The notes: a model not told the origin generated them from the letters alone. Counted from the stretch's first letter, positions 33,546-43,975 are shown. The stretch: DNA of 64,000 bases from Axinella damicornis (GCA_963931865.1 OZ007511.1:13880274-13944273), one strand, 5' to 3'. A program made the numbers and translations.

Positions 33546-34823
33546 ATGGCGACTGGACAGAGCGCTGGAGGAGAAAGCGCTAAACTCGTCGAGTATCCCG
33601 ACCAGACGAATGCCTTTCCTGATTCTTTGCGTGTTCCAGGTGGCAAAGAGGTGCTGGAGGTCGAAGATCTGATCGAATTTATTGACCCTCTCCCGAAGGA
33701 TTTCGAGTGTTCCCTCTGCCTTCAATATCTCAAGCAGCCTACCCTAACTAACTGCGGCCACCACTTCTGTAAAGAATGCATCGACCGCGCGGTCGACAGG
33801 TCGAGAAAACTGAAGCAAGATCCCGTTTGCCCGCTGTGTAAAGAACAAGATTTTCGAATGTTCATTGATAGAAGTACTGAGAGGAAAATATCCTCCCTGA
33901 GGGTGTACTGCCTCAAGAAATCTCAGGGGTGTAGGTGGGAGGGTGAGCTGGGTAGCCTCGACCACCACATGGATCCAAAAGAGGGTGACTGTGTATTTGT
34001 TGAGGTGGAGTGTGAGTTTAGTGAGATGGGGTGTACCACTAGGGTGTTGAGAAAGGACGTGCTGAAGCACATGGAGGAGAATACCCACAAGCACATCATT
34101 CTAATGTCTGTCCTGGGTTCCAAGATGGGTGGTAGTCTGGAATTGAGTCTAAAGCTTCAGGAGCAGACAGCTGAGATGCTTCAAATGCAATTTTGTCGTC
34201 GAGACAAAGAGTTTCAACGAAGGCTTGATGGCCTTGAAAGGAAACTTGAGATGAAAAATAAAGAACTAGCAGACATGGAGCACAAGCTCAAACTGAAAGA
34301 CCGAGAGACGCAGCAGCTCCTTCAGACGAGTGAGAAAGTTCTGAAGCGGAGGATTGCGGAATTAGAGTACAACCTGGAAGGTCGTGGTCCTTTTCATTTC
34401 ATTATGCCCAATTTCACCAGGCTCAAGGCCAACGGCACTGCGTGGTACGGCCCACCATTCTACACCCAGCCTGGAGGGTACAGGCTGAGCCTGAGAGTGG
34501 AGACAAAATGGTATGGGAGTGACAAGGTCGAGCGCCTAGCATGGTGCCTCTACACTGAGCCTGGAGAGTATGATGAGGTACTCAGGTGGCCGAGGCAATC
34601 GCCAAACTGTTACATACAGTTACTCAACCACTGTACAGGCAAGTGGAAGAGATATTTGAGCTGTGGTGATGCCACATTCACGAAACCAGGCCCAGCCCGC
34701 CAGTGCACCGACTGCTGGCATGCCATTCCTCATGCCTATCTAGAGTACACTGAGAACAACATTCAGTACTTGAAGGACGACTGTCTACACTTCAGGATTG
34801 TCAAAATAGAATTCACTGATTAA
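33546..34823 (+). CDS. TRAF-like protein A: RING, TRAF-type zinc fingers, short coiled coil, MATH
   Basis: A single-exon gene of 425 residues. I chose the ATG of MATGQSAGGE because TRAF-C and TRAF-E begin with the matching MATGGSAK. The RING is C3HC4 with C55, C58, C70, H72, C75, C78, C95 and C98 (FECSLCLQYL, CGHHFCKEC, CPLCKEQDF). TRAF-type zinc fingers follow (CLKKSQGCRWEG to HKHIILM, about 120-190). Then comes a short coiled coil, shorter than in C and E, and a C-terminal MATH/TRAF-C domain (FIMPNFTRLKANG, WYGPPFYTQPGGYRLSLRV, GEYDEVL, YLKDDCLHFRI). Proteins of this plan bind receptor tails through the MATH domain and act as E3 ligases in NF-kB/JNK-type signalling; this is inferred from the family. 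The MATH domain is unusually rich in Cys. Confidence 0.9.
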   Translation: MATGQSAGGESAKLVEYPDQTNAFPDSLRVPGGKEVLEVEDLIEFIDPLPKDFECSLCLQYLKQPTLTNCGHHFCKECIDRAVDRSRKLKQDPVCPLCKEQDFRMFIDRSTERKISSLRVYCLKKSQGCRWEGELGSLDHHMDPKEGDCVFVEVECEFSEMGCTTRVLRKDVLKHMEENTHKHIILMSVLGSKMGGSLELSLKLQEQTAEMLQMQFCRRDKEFQRRLDGLERKLEMKNKELADMEHKLKLKDRETQQLLQTSEKVLKRRIAELEYNLEGRGPFHFIMPNFTRLKANGTAWYGPPFYTQPGGYRLSLRVETKWYGSDKVERLAWCLYTEPGEYDEVLRWPRQSPNCYIQLLNHCTGKWKRYLSCGDATFTKPGPARQCTDCWHAIPHAYLEYTENNIQYLKDDCLHFRIVKIEFTD

Positions 34824-35069
34824 TTCAATCTACATTTATTGCTGTACCATAAAGTTCCCCAACTGTACGGTGTGTGTAGTCAGTGTGTTTTATATTATAA
34901 TGTTTAACAGACTAATTTATATTGACTGGAATGTACTACTGCTATAATGACAATGAACAATTGCCAGCCATAATCATACGCAATCATAGCTAAGAGTTGC
35001 GACAGGTTCCTCTTCTCCGAAGATTAATATTAATCTCTGAAAGGATGAGGTCTCTGGTACTGGCACACC

Positions 35070-35175
35070 GCGTCTGGGGAGTGGGGAGGGAGATGGCATA
35101 CACTGGTCGCGTCTGAGGAGTGGGGAGGGAGATGGCGTGATGACACCGTGTCTGGGGAGGGCTGGGAGGGGCATA
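35070..35175. repeat. ~38-bp tandem repeat, about three copies
   Basis: Units contain CGTCTGGGGAGTGGGGAGGG and AGATGGC. Confidence 0.7.
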
Positions 35176-35235
35176 CTAATTCTAACTTCTCCCTATATAT
35201 ATATACCTAGAATTATCTCCAAGTGGTACACGTAT

Positions 35236-35408
35236 ATACAGGCCAGGAGCCACCTATAGTTTACTTTGAAGGCCAATCAGTTGTACTCCCAAGTGGTTCA
35301 CAATTGCATTCTATTGTCATTCAAGTGAGCACCAGACAATCCAAGTGCTACACTACTCACTCCAAAAGGCCTTGCCAGAAAGAACATGCACTGCCAATTG
35401 TACTGGGT

Positions 35409-35449
<41 letters not shown>

Positions 35450-35720
35450 CTAGTCAGTATAGCTAGCATTGTCCATGCCATTCTTTGTGAGTTATCGTTC
35501 TTACCTGCTGTAGGCTGTCCAAATTGGATAGTTATCACAAATCCAATTGAGTCACTAGACTCACTCACTTGCAGACTGGCAGATCACCCAGCAGTGCATG
35601 TTGATGTTTGGTGTTCTTGACCAGAAGGATGTAGCTAGCTAGGTGCACGTGAATCACAATTTCATTGTCCTCGTCTAGTGCCAGCTGGAGAAATCAACCA
35701 CACTAGTTGGTAGTGCAATA
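35236..35720 (+). pseudogene. Relic domain exons of the large-gene family
   Basis: After TATATACAG a phase-1-compatible block translates as QEPPIVYFEGQSVVLPSG and ends near a Cys, resembling the first-half domain exons of the large gene (PPLKLQF...). After CTGTAG a second block translates as CPNWIVITNPIESLDSLTCR. Similar blocks lie at about 42760-42960 and 43500-43700, and the second also at 17015. No intact gene can be assembled here, so I read these as decayed exons. A poly(G) tract (about 35410-35450) splits them. Confidence 0.45.
35410..35450. repeat. Poly(G) tract of about 40 bp
   Basis: An uninterrupted G homopolymer; its exact length is likely unreliable in the assembly. Confidence 0.8.
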
Positions 35721-36100
35721 CTGTGTGTGAACTTGCTGCAGCAGATTCTGAATCAGAAAATAATGTCTGTACAGTATTATATAAATTAGAGTATGTAGAT
35801 GTCATAGCGCTAGAGAAGAGCTGGTAACAGGTGCATATTATAGTAAGAGAACACCAGCACCCGAGACAATCTTTATACCAGAGTCTGAGACTCGGTCCAT
35901 ACTTGGAACTGTCTTCCAGAGGAGGTAGCGATGGCACTACCCTTTACTCATTTCAAACATCTGTAGTATTTACATGATTCTTTTTGCTATACATGATTTT
36001 GTAATTAGTTCGCATGCTGTTCATTACCAGTAGCTACATGTACTTACTTAGTTTGCTTCAACCAGGTACATTTCTATTTAGCATAAGTATGCTATTTATG

Positions 36101-36245
36101 TACGACGTGTATATTGGTCCGGCAGGAATTCGAAGTACATACTTTAGGTAAACGCGCGCGCATCTAGAACCGGCCCTGGCCCTAATATACCCTAACCCAT
36201 TGCCCAACTTCCTTCCGGACCAATATCCACTTCGATTTACGACTC
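36101..36245. mobile_element. Inverted-repeat element, ATTGGTCCGGCAGGAA family, copy 1
   Basis: ACGACGTGTATATTGGTCCG continuing GCAGGAA at the left pairs with TTCCTTCCGGACCAATAT at the right. A second copy lies at 44266-44420. Confidence 0.65.
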
Positions 36246-36404
36246 CTATGCATAGAGAAAAAAAGTAATGGATTTTTTTACATAAGTGAGCTGTGAACCC
36301 CAAGCTGATGGTTTTCGAGACATGTCATCAAGGACAGCTGCACATCCATCATTGTTAAATCAAAGGGTAGTAGGAGAAAAGCTATCCACCCTCAGCTGAC
36401 TACT

Positions 36405-36437
36405 GAGCATGCGCAGATTTTCAAGGGGTGGGGCTCA
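36405..36437 (+). promoter_or_regulatory. NRF1-like + GT-box module of TRAF-B
   Basis: TGAGCATGCGCAG, ATTTTCAA and GGGGTGGGGCTC, identical in order to the other TRAF copies. The RING-less TRAF-B therefore kept its upstream module. Confidence 0.65.
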
Positions 36438-36499
36438 TTGTGGGGGGGTCCAAATAGTATGGGGTGCCGTTTGTGTCAAAAATGACGTCCAGGTCGACG

Positions 36500-36700
36500 T
36501 TAATTTTGAAATTTTACGTCGACCATCACTTTTACGTCGATGTTCACTTTTGAGGCGACATTCACTTTTGAGGCGACATTCGCTTTTAAGGCGACGTTCA
36601 CTTTTAAGTCGACGTTCACTTTTTGAGGCGACGTTCGCTTTTAAACGTTCACTTTTAAGTCGACGTTCACTTCTACGTCGACGTTCACTTTTAATTGAAG
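36500..36700. repeat. ~18-bp minisatellite replacing the RING region of TRAF-B
   Basis: Degenerate units of CGACGTTCACTTTTAAGT / GAGGCGACATTCACTTTT type repeat about 10 times. The frame stays open and translates as LLRRRSLL-like peptides, which look like repeat artefacts. Confidence 0.8.
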
Positions 36701-36708
36701 GCCTCGAG

Positions 36709-37713
36709 ATGAAAAATGAAGACATGGAGCAACAGCTCAAAGTGAAAGACCAAGAGCTAGCCAATATTGGAGAAAGACTCAAGGAGAAGGATGTTCAGCT
36801 AGCTGAGGTCAAATGGCAGCTCCAAGAAAAGGGCAAACAGCTAAGCAAGATTGAAGAGCAAGTCAAACAGCTAAGCAAGGTTGAAGAGCAGGTCAAAGAG
36901 AAGGAAGGGCGTCTGAGTGTTGTTGAAAAGAAACTTGGGGAGAGGGAGAAGCAGTTCATAAGTGTCGAACAACGTCTCAAGGAGAAAGACAAGGAACAAG
37001 CAGAGGTGAAAAGATCTCTTCATGAGAAGGACCAGCAGATTGAGGAGTTGCAAAACAGCCTTCAAAGAAAGGAAGAGCAGGCGGATATCAAGAGAAAGCT
37101 TCAAGAGCAGCAAGATGGAATGCAGCGGCAGTTGCAGATGAGCGAGAAAGATCTGAAGCAGAGGATTGCGCAACTAGAGAAGCAACTACAAGAGAAAGAC
37201 AGAAACCTGGAAAAGGAACTAGGTGCACAAATCATGTCTGTCAGGAATGACCTGGATGCTCGCTGTCGATTTCCTCCTTATAATTTTGTTATGCACAATT
37301 TCACCAATCTCAAGGCCAGCAGCACTGAGTGGTACAGCCCACCATTCTACTCCCACCCTGGAGAGTACAGGCTGAGCCTGAGAGTGGATGTAAATGGGCA
37401 TGGGGGCTACAAGGGCAAGTATGTATCATTGTGCCTGTACACTGAGCCTGGAGAGTATGATGACCTACTCAAGTGGCCAAGAGGAGGTCCAAGATGTTAC
37501 ATCAACTTACTGAACCACTGTTCGGGCAAGTGGGAGAGAGAAGTATGCTGTGCTTTTGGCACTTTCAAGAAGCCAGCCCCAGCCCGCCAGTGCATTGACT
37601 GCTGGCATACCATTCCTCACTCTGATCTCGAGTACAACGCTGAAAAGAAAATTCAGTACTTGAAGAATGACTGTCTACACTTCAGGATTACCAAAATAGA
37701 ACTTCAACATTGA
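36709..37713 (+). CDS. TRAF-like protein B: RING-less, coiled coil plus MATH
   Basis: About 334 residues from the ATG of MKNEDMEQQLKV. The sequence is collinear with the coiled-coil and MATH parts of TRAF-C/E: heptad-rich EKDKEQAEVKRSLHEKDQQI, then YNFVMHNFTNLKASSTEWYS, GEYDDLLKWPRGG and YLKNDCLHFRITKIE. RING and zinc fingers are missing and a minisatellite occupies their place. An upstream ATG at 36409 is in frame but would add repeat-encoded peptide, so I prefer the internal start. If made, such a protein could bind partners without ubiquitin ligase activity (inference). It may also be a decaying copy, but the frame is intact over 1 kb. Confidence 0.75.
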   Translation: MKNEDMEQQLKVKDQELANIGERLKEKDVQLAEVKWQLQEKGKQLSKIEEQVKQLSKVEEQVKEKEGRLSVVEKKLGEREKQFISVEQRLKEKDKEQAEVKRSLHEKDQQIEELQNSLQRKEEQADIKRKLQEQQDGMQRQLQMSEKDLKQRIAQLEKQLQEKDRNLEKELGAQIMSVRNDLDARCRFPPYNFVMHNFTNLKASSTEWYSPPFYSHPGEYRLSLRVDVNGHGGYKGKYVSLCLYTEPGEYDDLLKWPRGGPRCYINLLNHCSGKWEREVCCAFGTFKKPAPARQCIDCWHTIPHSDLEYNAEKKIQYLKNDCLHFRITKIELQH

Positions 37714-37848
37714 TTGCTGGACCATGTTCCCTAACTGCACAGTGTAATGTATGTAGTTGAGTTTTGCATTATCAAGCAAAATTACTGTAATGTTACAAGT
37801 GTCAACATATTAAAGTTTGACAAGAATGACAGTGGACAACAGGCAGCC

Positions 37849-37939
37849 TAGCCTCGTTCCCAGGCCTCCCGCCCAGATTTTATCTTGCAGCCGTGGAGAA
37901 AAATCGACGGCTGCGAGATAAAATCTGGGAACGAGGCTA
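37849..37939. mobile_element. Foldback palindrome, TAGCCTCG subfamily
   Basis: TAGCCTCGTTCCCAGGCC begins the element and GGGAACGAGGCTA ends it. The inner arms AGATTTTATCT and AGATAAAATCT also pair. No target duplication is evident. Confidence 0.8.
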
Positions 37940-38594
37940 CATTGTACAGCCAGCCATAATGTACACATGGGTACACGTGCAATTTCCGTTTTGATCTAAG
38001 ACACCCCCCGGACGTCGACATGATATTATTCCCCCGTTTTCAACCCAATTATTCTCACATTATGCTCCCTTGATCCCTCACACACAAACACTCGATCGCC
38101 ACATACACTCCTCTCCCCAGACAAGGTGTCATCAAGGTGCTTTTCCTCTGGACCGGTACCAGAGACAAACCTTCCAACTCAGAAGAGAAACTGATTATTA
38201 ATTTCCCTGTATTCCATAAAATCCATGTTGACATTTCAACAGAAACACTTTCGTAACATACACTTGTATCTTGTATCAAGTAGGTTGCACGCCGCCGGTG
38301 GGCGCGACCTACTTATGCGCTCTTGACTTGTATGTATATACAGTATTTTGTTTCAAACACATGGGGGGGGAGTCAGTGACTGAGGATACCAGCTCTGGAC
38401 AGAAGTCCTCTTCTTGCCACCAGAAGACTGACACTTGTGCTCCTGGTACCTTGTTAATACTGTGATGAGACTCTTAGCTGCCAACAGGATGATGACATTG
38501 CCACGTGCACCGGCCAGTGAGGACAGTTATGAGGTACCGGTAGGGCTACACACAATTGGGAATTATTTTATGTAGCAAAAGGGAGCTATATTCA

Positions 38595-38755
38595 AAATGC
38601 CATTTTTGGCAACTTTGAGGCAATTTTAAAGAGAACATTTAATTATTGGAAGATGATTGCTTTAGTAGCAAAGTCGGTCCTTATCATAGGCAAACATATC
38701 TGCTATTATGATTAATTTTGCTTCCAAAGTTGCCAAAAATGACTTTTGAACATAA
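38595..38755. repeat. Inverted-repeat element upstream of TRAF-C
   Basis: CATTTTTGGCAACTTTGAGG pairs with CTTCCAAAGTTGCCAAAAATG about 130 bp downstream. Confidence 0.6.
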
Positions 38756-38874
38756 GTGCACAGTTGCACAATGCACATGATGGTTTCAAATTCAAATTGC
38801 ACAAGCAACGGTTTGTTCAAGGAAGTGGACGAGGATTCTACATGTAGCTACATCCGGTTGACTACTGAGCGCTC

Positions 38875-38908
38875 GAGCATGCGCAGTTCTTCAAGGGGTG
38901 GGGCTCAT
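38875..38908 (+). promoter_or_regulatory. NRF1-like + GT-box module of TRAF-C
   Basis: GAGCATGCGCAG, TTCTTCAA and GGGGTGGGGCTC lie 35 bp before the start codon. Confidence 0.7.
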
Positions 38909-38942
38909 CGCAGGGGGTCCAAATATTGATGGGCTGATGCTG

Positions 38943-40559
38943 ATGGCTACTGGAGGAAGCGCTAAAGTCGTAGAGGATCCCGACGAGACAGGCGACCTTC
39001 CTGAGTCTTCGCCCAAAAATGGTGTTCCAGGAGGTGAAGAGGTGCTGGAGATCGATAATCCGATCGAATTTATTGACCCTCTCCCGAATGATTTCGAGTG
39101 TTCCCTCTGCCTTCAATATCTCAAGCAGCCCGCGCTAACCAGCTGCGGCCACCACTTCTGTAAACAATGCATCGACCGCGCGGTCGAAAGGTCGAGAAAA
39201 CTGAAGCAAGATCCCGCCTGCCCGCTGTGCAAAGAGCAAGATTTTCAAATGTTCATTGATAGAAAAACTGAGAGGAAAATATCCTCCCTGCGGGTGTACT
39301 GCCTCAAGAAATCTCAGGGGTGTAAGTGGGAGGGTGAGCTGGGTAGCCTCGACCACCACATGGATCCAAAAGAGGGTGACTGTGTGTTTGTTGAGGTGGA
39401 GTGTGAGATGGGGTGTACCACTAGGGTGTTGAGAAAGGACATGCTGAAGCACATGGAGGAGAATACCCACAAGCACATCATTCTAATGTCTGTCCTGGGT
39501 TCCAAGATGGGTGGTGGTAGTCTGGAATCGAGTCGAAAGCTTCAGGAACGAAGAGCTGAGATGCTCCAAATGCAGCTTTGTCGTCGGGATGAAGAGTTTC
39601 AACAAAGGCTTGAAGGCCTTGAGAAGAAACTCGAGATGAAAAGTGAAGAACTAGCAGACATGGAGCAACAGCTGAAAGTGAAAGACCAAGAGCAAGCCAA
39701 TGTTGAAGAAAGATTCAAGGAGAAAGATGATCAGCTAGCTGAGGTCAAAGGGCAGCTCCAAGAGAAGGGCAAACAGCTTGAAGAGCAGGTCAAAGATAAG
39801 GAAGGGCGTCTGAGTGCTGTTGAAAAGAAACTTGGGGAGAGAGAGAAGCAGCTCATAAGTGTTGAACAACGTACCAAGGAGAGAGACAAGGAGCAAGCAG
39901 AGATGAAAAGATGTCTTCATGAGAAGGACCAGCAGATTGAGGAGTTGCGAAATTGCCTTCAAAGAAAAGAAGAGCAGGCTGATATCAGGAGAAAGCTTCA
40001 AGAGCAGCAAGATGGAATGCAGCGGCAGCTACAGACGAGCGAGAACGATCTGAAGCGGAGGATTTCAGAACTAGAGTATAACCTGGAATTTCACTGTCCT
40101 TTTCGTTTTGTTATGCCCAATTTCACCAAGCTTAAGGCCAGCAGCACTGAGTGGTACGGCCCACCATTCTACACCCACCCTGGAGGGTACAGGCTGAGCC
40201 TGAAAGTGGAAGCAAATGGGCATGGGAGGAACAGGGGCAATAAATTATCATGGTGCCTCTACACTGAGCCTGGAGAATATGATGAATTACTCAAGTGGCC
40301 AAGACGACGTCCACATTGTTACGTACAGCTACTGAACCACTGTACAGGCAAATGGGAGGGAGATAAACGGCATGTACTGTTTGCTGAAGAATACTGTAGT
40401 GCTGGCACTTTCGAGAAACCAGTCCCAGCCCGCCAGTGCATTGACTGCTGGCACAACACTCCTTACTCTGACCTTGAGTACAATGCTCAAAAGAACACTC
40501 AGTACTTGAAGGATGACTGTCTACACTTCAGAATTCTCAAAATAGATTTCCGTGATTAA
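38943..40559 (+). CDS. TRAF-like protein C: RING, TRAF zinc fingers, long coiled coil, MATH
   Basis: A single-exon gene of 538 residues from MATGGSAKVVEDPDE; an in-frame ATG two codons upstream (38937) is possible. The RING C3HC4 (FECSLCLQYL, CGHHFCKQC, CPLCKEQDF) and zinc fingers (CLKKSQGCKWEG) match TRAF-A closely, with a small deletion that removes the FSE residues found in A and E. The coiled coil is much longer than in A (about 130 extra residues of EKD/EQ-rich heptads). MATH follows (FVMPNFTKLKASSTEWYG, GEYDELLKWPRRRP, YLKDDCLHFRILKIDFRD). It has the same predicted role as A. High identity to A and E over coding and promoter sequence indicates recent tandem duplication. Confidence 0.9.
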   Translation: MATGGSAKVVEDPDETGDLPESSPKNGVPGGEEVLEIDNPIEFIDPLPNDFECSLCLQYLKQPALTSCGHHFCKQCIDRAVERSRKLKQDPACPLCKEQDFQMFIDRKTERKISSLRVYCLKKSQGCKWEGELGSLDHHMDPKEGDCVFVEVECEMGCTTRVLRKDMLKHMEENTHKHIILMSVLGSKMGGGSLESSRKLQERRAEMLQMQLCRRDEEFQQRLEGLEKKLEMKSEELADMEQQLKVKDQEQANVEERFKEKDDQLAEVKGQLQEKGKQLEEQVKDKEGRLSAVEKKLGEREKQLISVEQRTKERDKEQAEMKRCLHEKDQQIEELRNCLQRKEEQADIRRKLQEQQDGMQRQLQTSENDLKRRISELEYNLEFHCPFRFVMPNFTKLKASSTEWYGPPFYTHPGGYRLSLKVEANGHGRNRGNKLSWCLYTEPGEYDELLKWPRRRPHCYVQLLNHCTGKWEGDKRHVLFAEEYCSAGTFEKPVPARQCIDCWHNTPYSDLEYNAQKNTQYLKDDCLHFRILKIDFRD

Positions 40560-40831
40560 GTCAACCTTTTACGTTGATTGCTGGACCATGTTCCCTAACG
40601 GCATAGTTATAAAAGTCACAATGTTGTGTTTTTGCAATGGAATCTCTCCCCAATTCGCTCCTCAGGGGCCAGACTTGGTGGGGCTAGCACACATGGAGAG
40701 CCCCCTCTGACAATCAAGATTTTACGTGCGTGTGTGTGTGTGTGTCCATACTCCATAGACGTCTGCCAAGAATGTTGGAGAACATTGGGCCTGGGCATGG
40801 GCTGGAACCCGTGCGAAGGGTATGGAATGCC

Positions 40832-40933
40832 GGCGCCATATCCGCCAAAATAAGCCACATGCAATCAGTTCGAATATCCAGAAATTCGAACTGATCGCAT
40901 CATGCGATTCGCATGTGGCTTAGCTATATGGTG
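40832..40933. repeat. ~100-bp foldback sequence downstream of TRAF-C
   Basis: GCGCCATAT, GCCACATGC and ATCAGTTCGAAT at the left have their complements in order at the right (ATTCGAACTGAT, GCATGTGGC, ATATGGTGC). Its termini differ from those of the TAGCCTCG family. Confidence 0.65.
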
Positions 40934-41778
40934 CGGTGGCCCGGTCAGCTCACTTCCGATTTTCCAATTTAACATAAATGTGTCTATACCGTACTACGTG
41001 TATCACTGATCCCTCACTCGATGTGACAGCTGACAGCTAGGCCTATAGCTGGTGCATTGCACTTATGACAACCTCTAACTAGAGGTGTTCATAGAATTAG
41101 AACACATACCCCGCGCTGTCATGAACGTCTACAGGCCAGGATGCATGCAGTGCAGCTACAATCGACGGGACATCTCTGCCGATGCGCATCGAACAGGGCG
41201 GCTATCGCGTATACTGTGTTCGTGTATGGCCATATCCAAGGTGTGGGAGTGACCGCTTACCGTATATACTGGAGAGGTGGAGCCAAATGTTACGAATAAT
41301 AGGAAATAGCTGGAAAAAAACAGCCGAAACAATAGCCACGATGCCTGCGAAGTACATAGATCGTGAGAAAACAGTTTCCTAGCGGTCATCTCGAAGCATG
41401 AAGTTTCCAATTGCACCGTGTGTCCTGTTCTTGATGGGACTCTGATGTCACGAAGAGGTGGAGCCAATGTTATGAATAGTTATGAAAAGTAGAAAATAGC
41501 CGAAATACAACAAAACGGAGCGACTTGACTTCAGTCAGGTACACATAGAGCAGTTTTTTGGTATTTGCTATTGTTTGACTCCATTTCGATGGTTTATGAG
41601 GGTCTATCATGTCTATGTGGCGAGATTTCAATTTTTTTCGAGTAACAGACTGACTGACCGATTGCTTAACCCCGCTTCGCGCATGCGCGCGCGGGGTAAT
41701 TAGCTCTGTGTGTGTTGTTTGCATGTGCATGTGTGTTGTGCAACTTGTGGTACTGGTATTAGCTATGACAACATCTAA

Positions 41779-42731
41779 CATGCTGAAGCACATGGAGGAG
41801 AATACCCACAAGCACATGCATGTATCATTCTAATGTCTGTCTTGGGTTCCAAGATGGGTGGTGGTAGTCTGGAATTGAGTCTAAAGTTTCAGGAGCAAAC
41901 AGCTGAGATGCTTCAAATGCAATTTTGTCGTCGAGACAAAGAGTTTCAACGAAGGAAAGATGAAAAATAAATAACTGTAGCAGACATGGAGCACAAGCAG
42001 AAAGACCGAGAGACAGTGGCGTAGCCAGGAATATTGAATTGGTAGGGCACTGTTTATGCATGCTGCCGAAGGTAGTGCATAGAGGCGTGGAGTGCTGATC
42101 AGTCCGCGCAAAGCGCGGATAAATTTTTTCGCCTTAACTTTTCAGTTATCAGGATGGGCTCTCGTGGCACCTTCGTGCTTTGCACTTCAAGTTCCATATG
42201 TACGAGGATCGATGCTGCAGAGAGACGTTTTGTCCAGTGAAGGGGGGGGGGGGGGGGGGGGGCTGAACCGTTGGAGCACCTGTAGTCGATGGTGGACCGC
42301 TGGGACTAGTTACTCCGGATGTCTCTTCACAACTGACACGAGGTTTCTTTCAGTACTGGATCATCATCTGACTGATTATCATCAGAACCAGACTCACGGT
42401 TACTCTTGCTGCATTCGAATACCGTCAGTTACTGCCATGTGCTCAGGTAATAATAATTATATTAACCTTTCGGAATGTTTATTGCCCGGGCCCAGAACCG
42501 AGTTGCCCGGGCCCGTGCCCGGGCAGGCCCGGGTGTGGCTACGCCACTGCCGAGAGACGCAGCAGCTCCTTCAGACCAGTGAGAAAGTTCTGAAGCATAG
42601 GATTGTGGAATTAGAGTACAACCTGGAAGGTTGCGGCCCTTTTCATTTCATTATGCCCAATTTCACCCAATTAACTCAAGGCCAGCAGCACTGAGTGGTA
42701 CAGCCCACCATTCTACACCCACCCTGGAGGG
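41779..42731 (+). pseudogene. TRAF-like pseudogene D, closest to TRAF-A, split by a transposon
   Basis: Homology begins at ATGCTGAAGCACATGGAGGA (zinc-finger region) and ends inside the MATH domain (TACACCCACCCTGGAGGG). The RING is absent. Short indels and stop codons interrupt the frame, including an in-frame TAA-rich stretch at about 41965. Like TRAF-A it lacks the long coiled coil and goes straight from the AGACATGGAGCACAAGC segment to CGAGAGACGCAGCAGCTCC. A 536-bp hAT-type MITE (42014-42549) sits in the middle. Confidence 0.85.
42014..42549. mobile_element. hAT-type MITE with 8-bp TSD and paralogous empty site
   Basis: The termini are CAGTGGCGTAGCCA and TGGCTACGCCACTG. The 8-bp duplications CCGAGAGA lie at 42006-42013 and 42550-42557. 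The paralogous TRAF-A carries the uninterrupted sequence with a single CCGAGAGA (34302-34309), which proves the insertion. It has no transposase; a poly(G) run (about 42243-42262) lies inside. An 8-bp duplication is the hAT signature. Confidence 0.93.
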
Positions 42732-42739
42732 GTAATTAC

Positions 42740-43720
42740 TAGAATTCTCACTTCTCCCTCCCTAGAAATTTCTCCGAGTGGTGCAGGCCAGCTGTTCACA
42801 GTCTGTTTACATGAGAGGTAATTAACCTCATGCCACATACTAGTTTATTTTGAAGACCAATCAGTTGTACTCTCAAGTGGTGCACAATAATAATTATTGT
42901 AGCTATTCTATTGTCATCCAAGTGATGCGCCAGACAATCCAAGTGCTACACCACTCACTCCAAAAAGGCCTATATAGCTCAGAGGAGGGAGGACACGATC
43001 ACGTGATGCACTTTTAATTGCAAATCAGTGAGCTTGTAAGTATAGGCTGTACACTTGCACTGCGAAGTCGATTTAGTTGGGGCGCCCTCTGCCAATTTTG
43101 AAGATTTTTGCAGTCGCAGTACACTGGTACTCAGTAGAGCATTTACAGATCGAGCGCCCTGGTGTAGTCCACTGCTATGACCGAGTACACATTCTCGCTA
43201 ACCTTAACCTATATTATAACCCTAACCCATTCTCATATGCGTTCAAGAATGCTAGGAATGATAACTAACCATGCACATGATTTTGTCAAGACATGACGTC
43301 ATGTCCTCTGGGCCTAGGTATAGGCCTTTTTGGAGTGAGTGGTGCCAGTTGTGCTTACAAGAGGACATGATGACATCATCATTATCGCAGTTATAACAAT
43401 GATGTCATCATGCACTCTTGGTACTTGTGACGATGTCTGGGGACGGAGGGAGGGGTAGCTACCGGCCTGCAAGTGAGTATAGTATTGTCCAGTGCATTCT
43501 CTGTCAATTGTCTGTCTAGGCTGTCCAAATTAGCTACCAGACTCAAGAGTGCATGATGACCATTGCATCCATAATCCACGCCGTAATGAGGATGATGTCA
43601 TCATGCTCTCTTGCTTGCCGGACTGGATGGAACAATTCCAATTGAGTCACTGGACTCACTCAATTGCAGACTGACACATAATCACCCAGTGTTGTATTCT
43701 TGAACAGAATTAATGATATC
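42740..43720. pseudogene. Relic exon blocks between TRAF-D and TRAF-E
   Basis: The segment at about 42760-42965 (LVYFEDQSVVLSSG when translated) and the one at about 43500-43690 (CTGTCCAAATTAG..., TTGAGTCACTGGACTCACTC) repeat the blocks seen at 35.2-35.7 kb. ATGATGTCATCATGC repeats (43370-43610) are interspersed. No intact frame is present. Confidence 0.4.
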
Positions 43721-43975
43721 ATAATAAACCATGTGATCAATCATTTTGCATCCCCTGCATAAGCAGCCAGGCTTACGAGACTGCAAAAGAACAACACATA
43801 GGACATGCAGATCATGTAAAAGTCAGTTTCAGGCTGAAAGCTTGGTAGCCTTAAGCTTGTTGTAGTTATAATGTGCCACATACAGCTTGGGCTTCTTTGA
43901 GGTGATCTAGCAGCAGATTTGTGAGCAAAAGGTGTGCCTTGGGCCAAGTGGTTAATGTGGATCTCTTTTCTGGAG

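Noticed and set aside
36409..36708. N-terminal extension of TRAF-B from the ATG at 36409
   Set aside because: The ATG lies inside the promoter module and the next 80 codons are minisatellite (LLRRRSLL-like); no homology to other TRAF N-termini.
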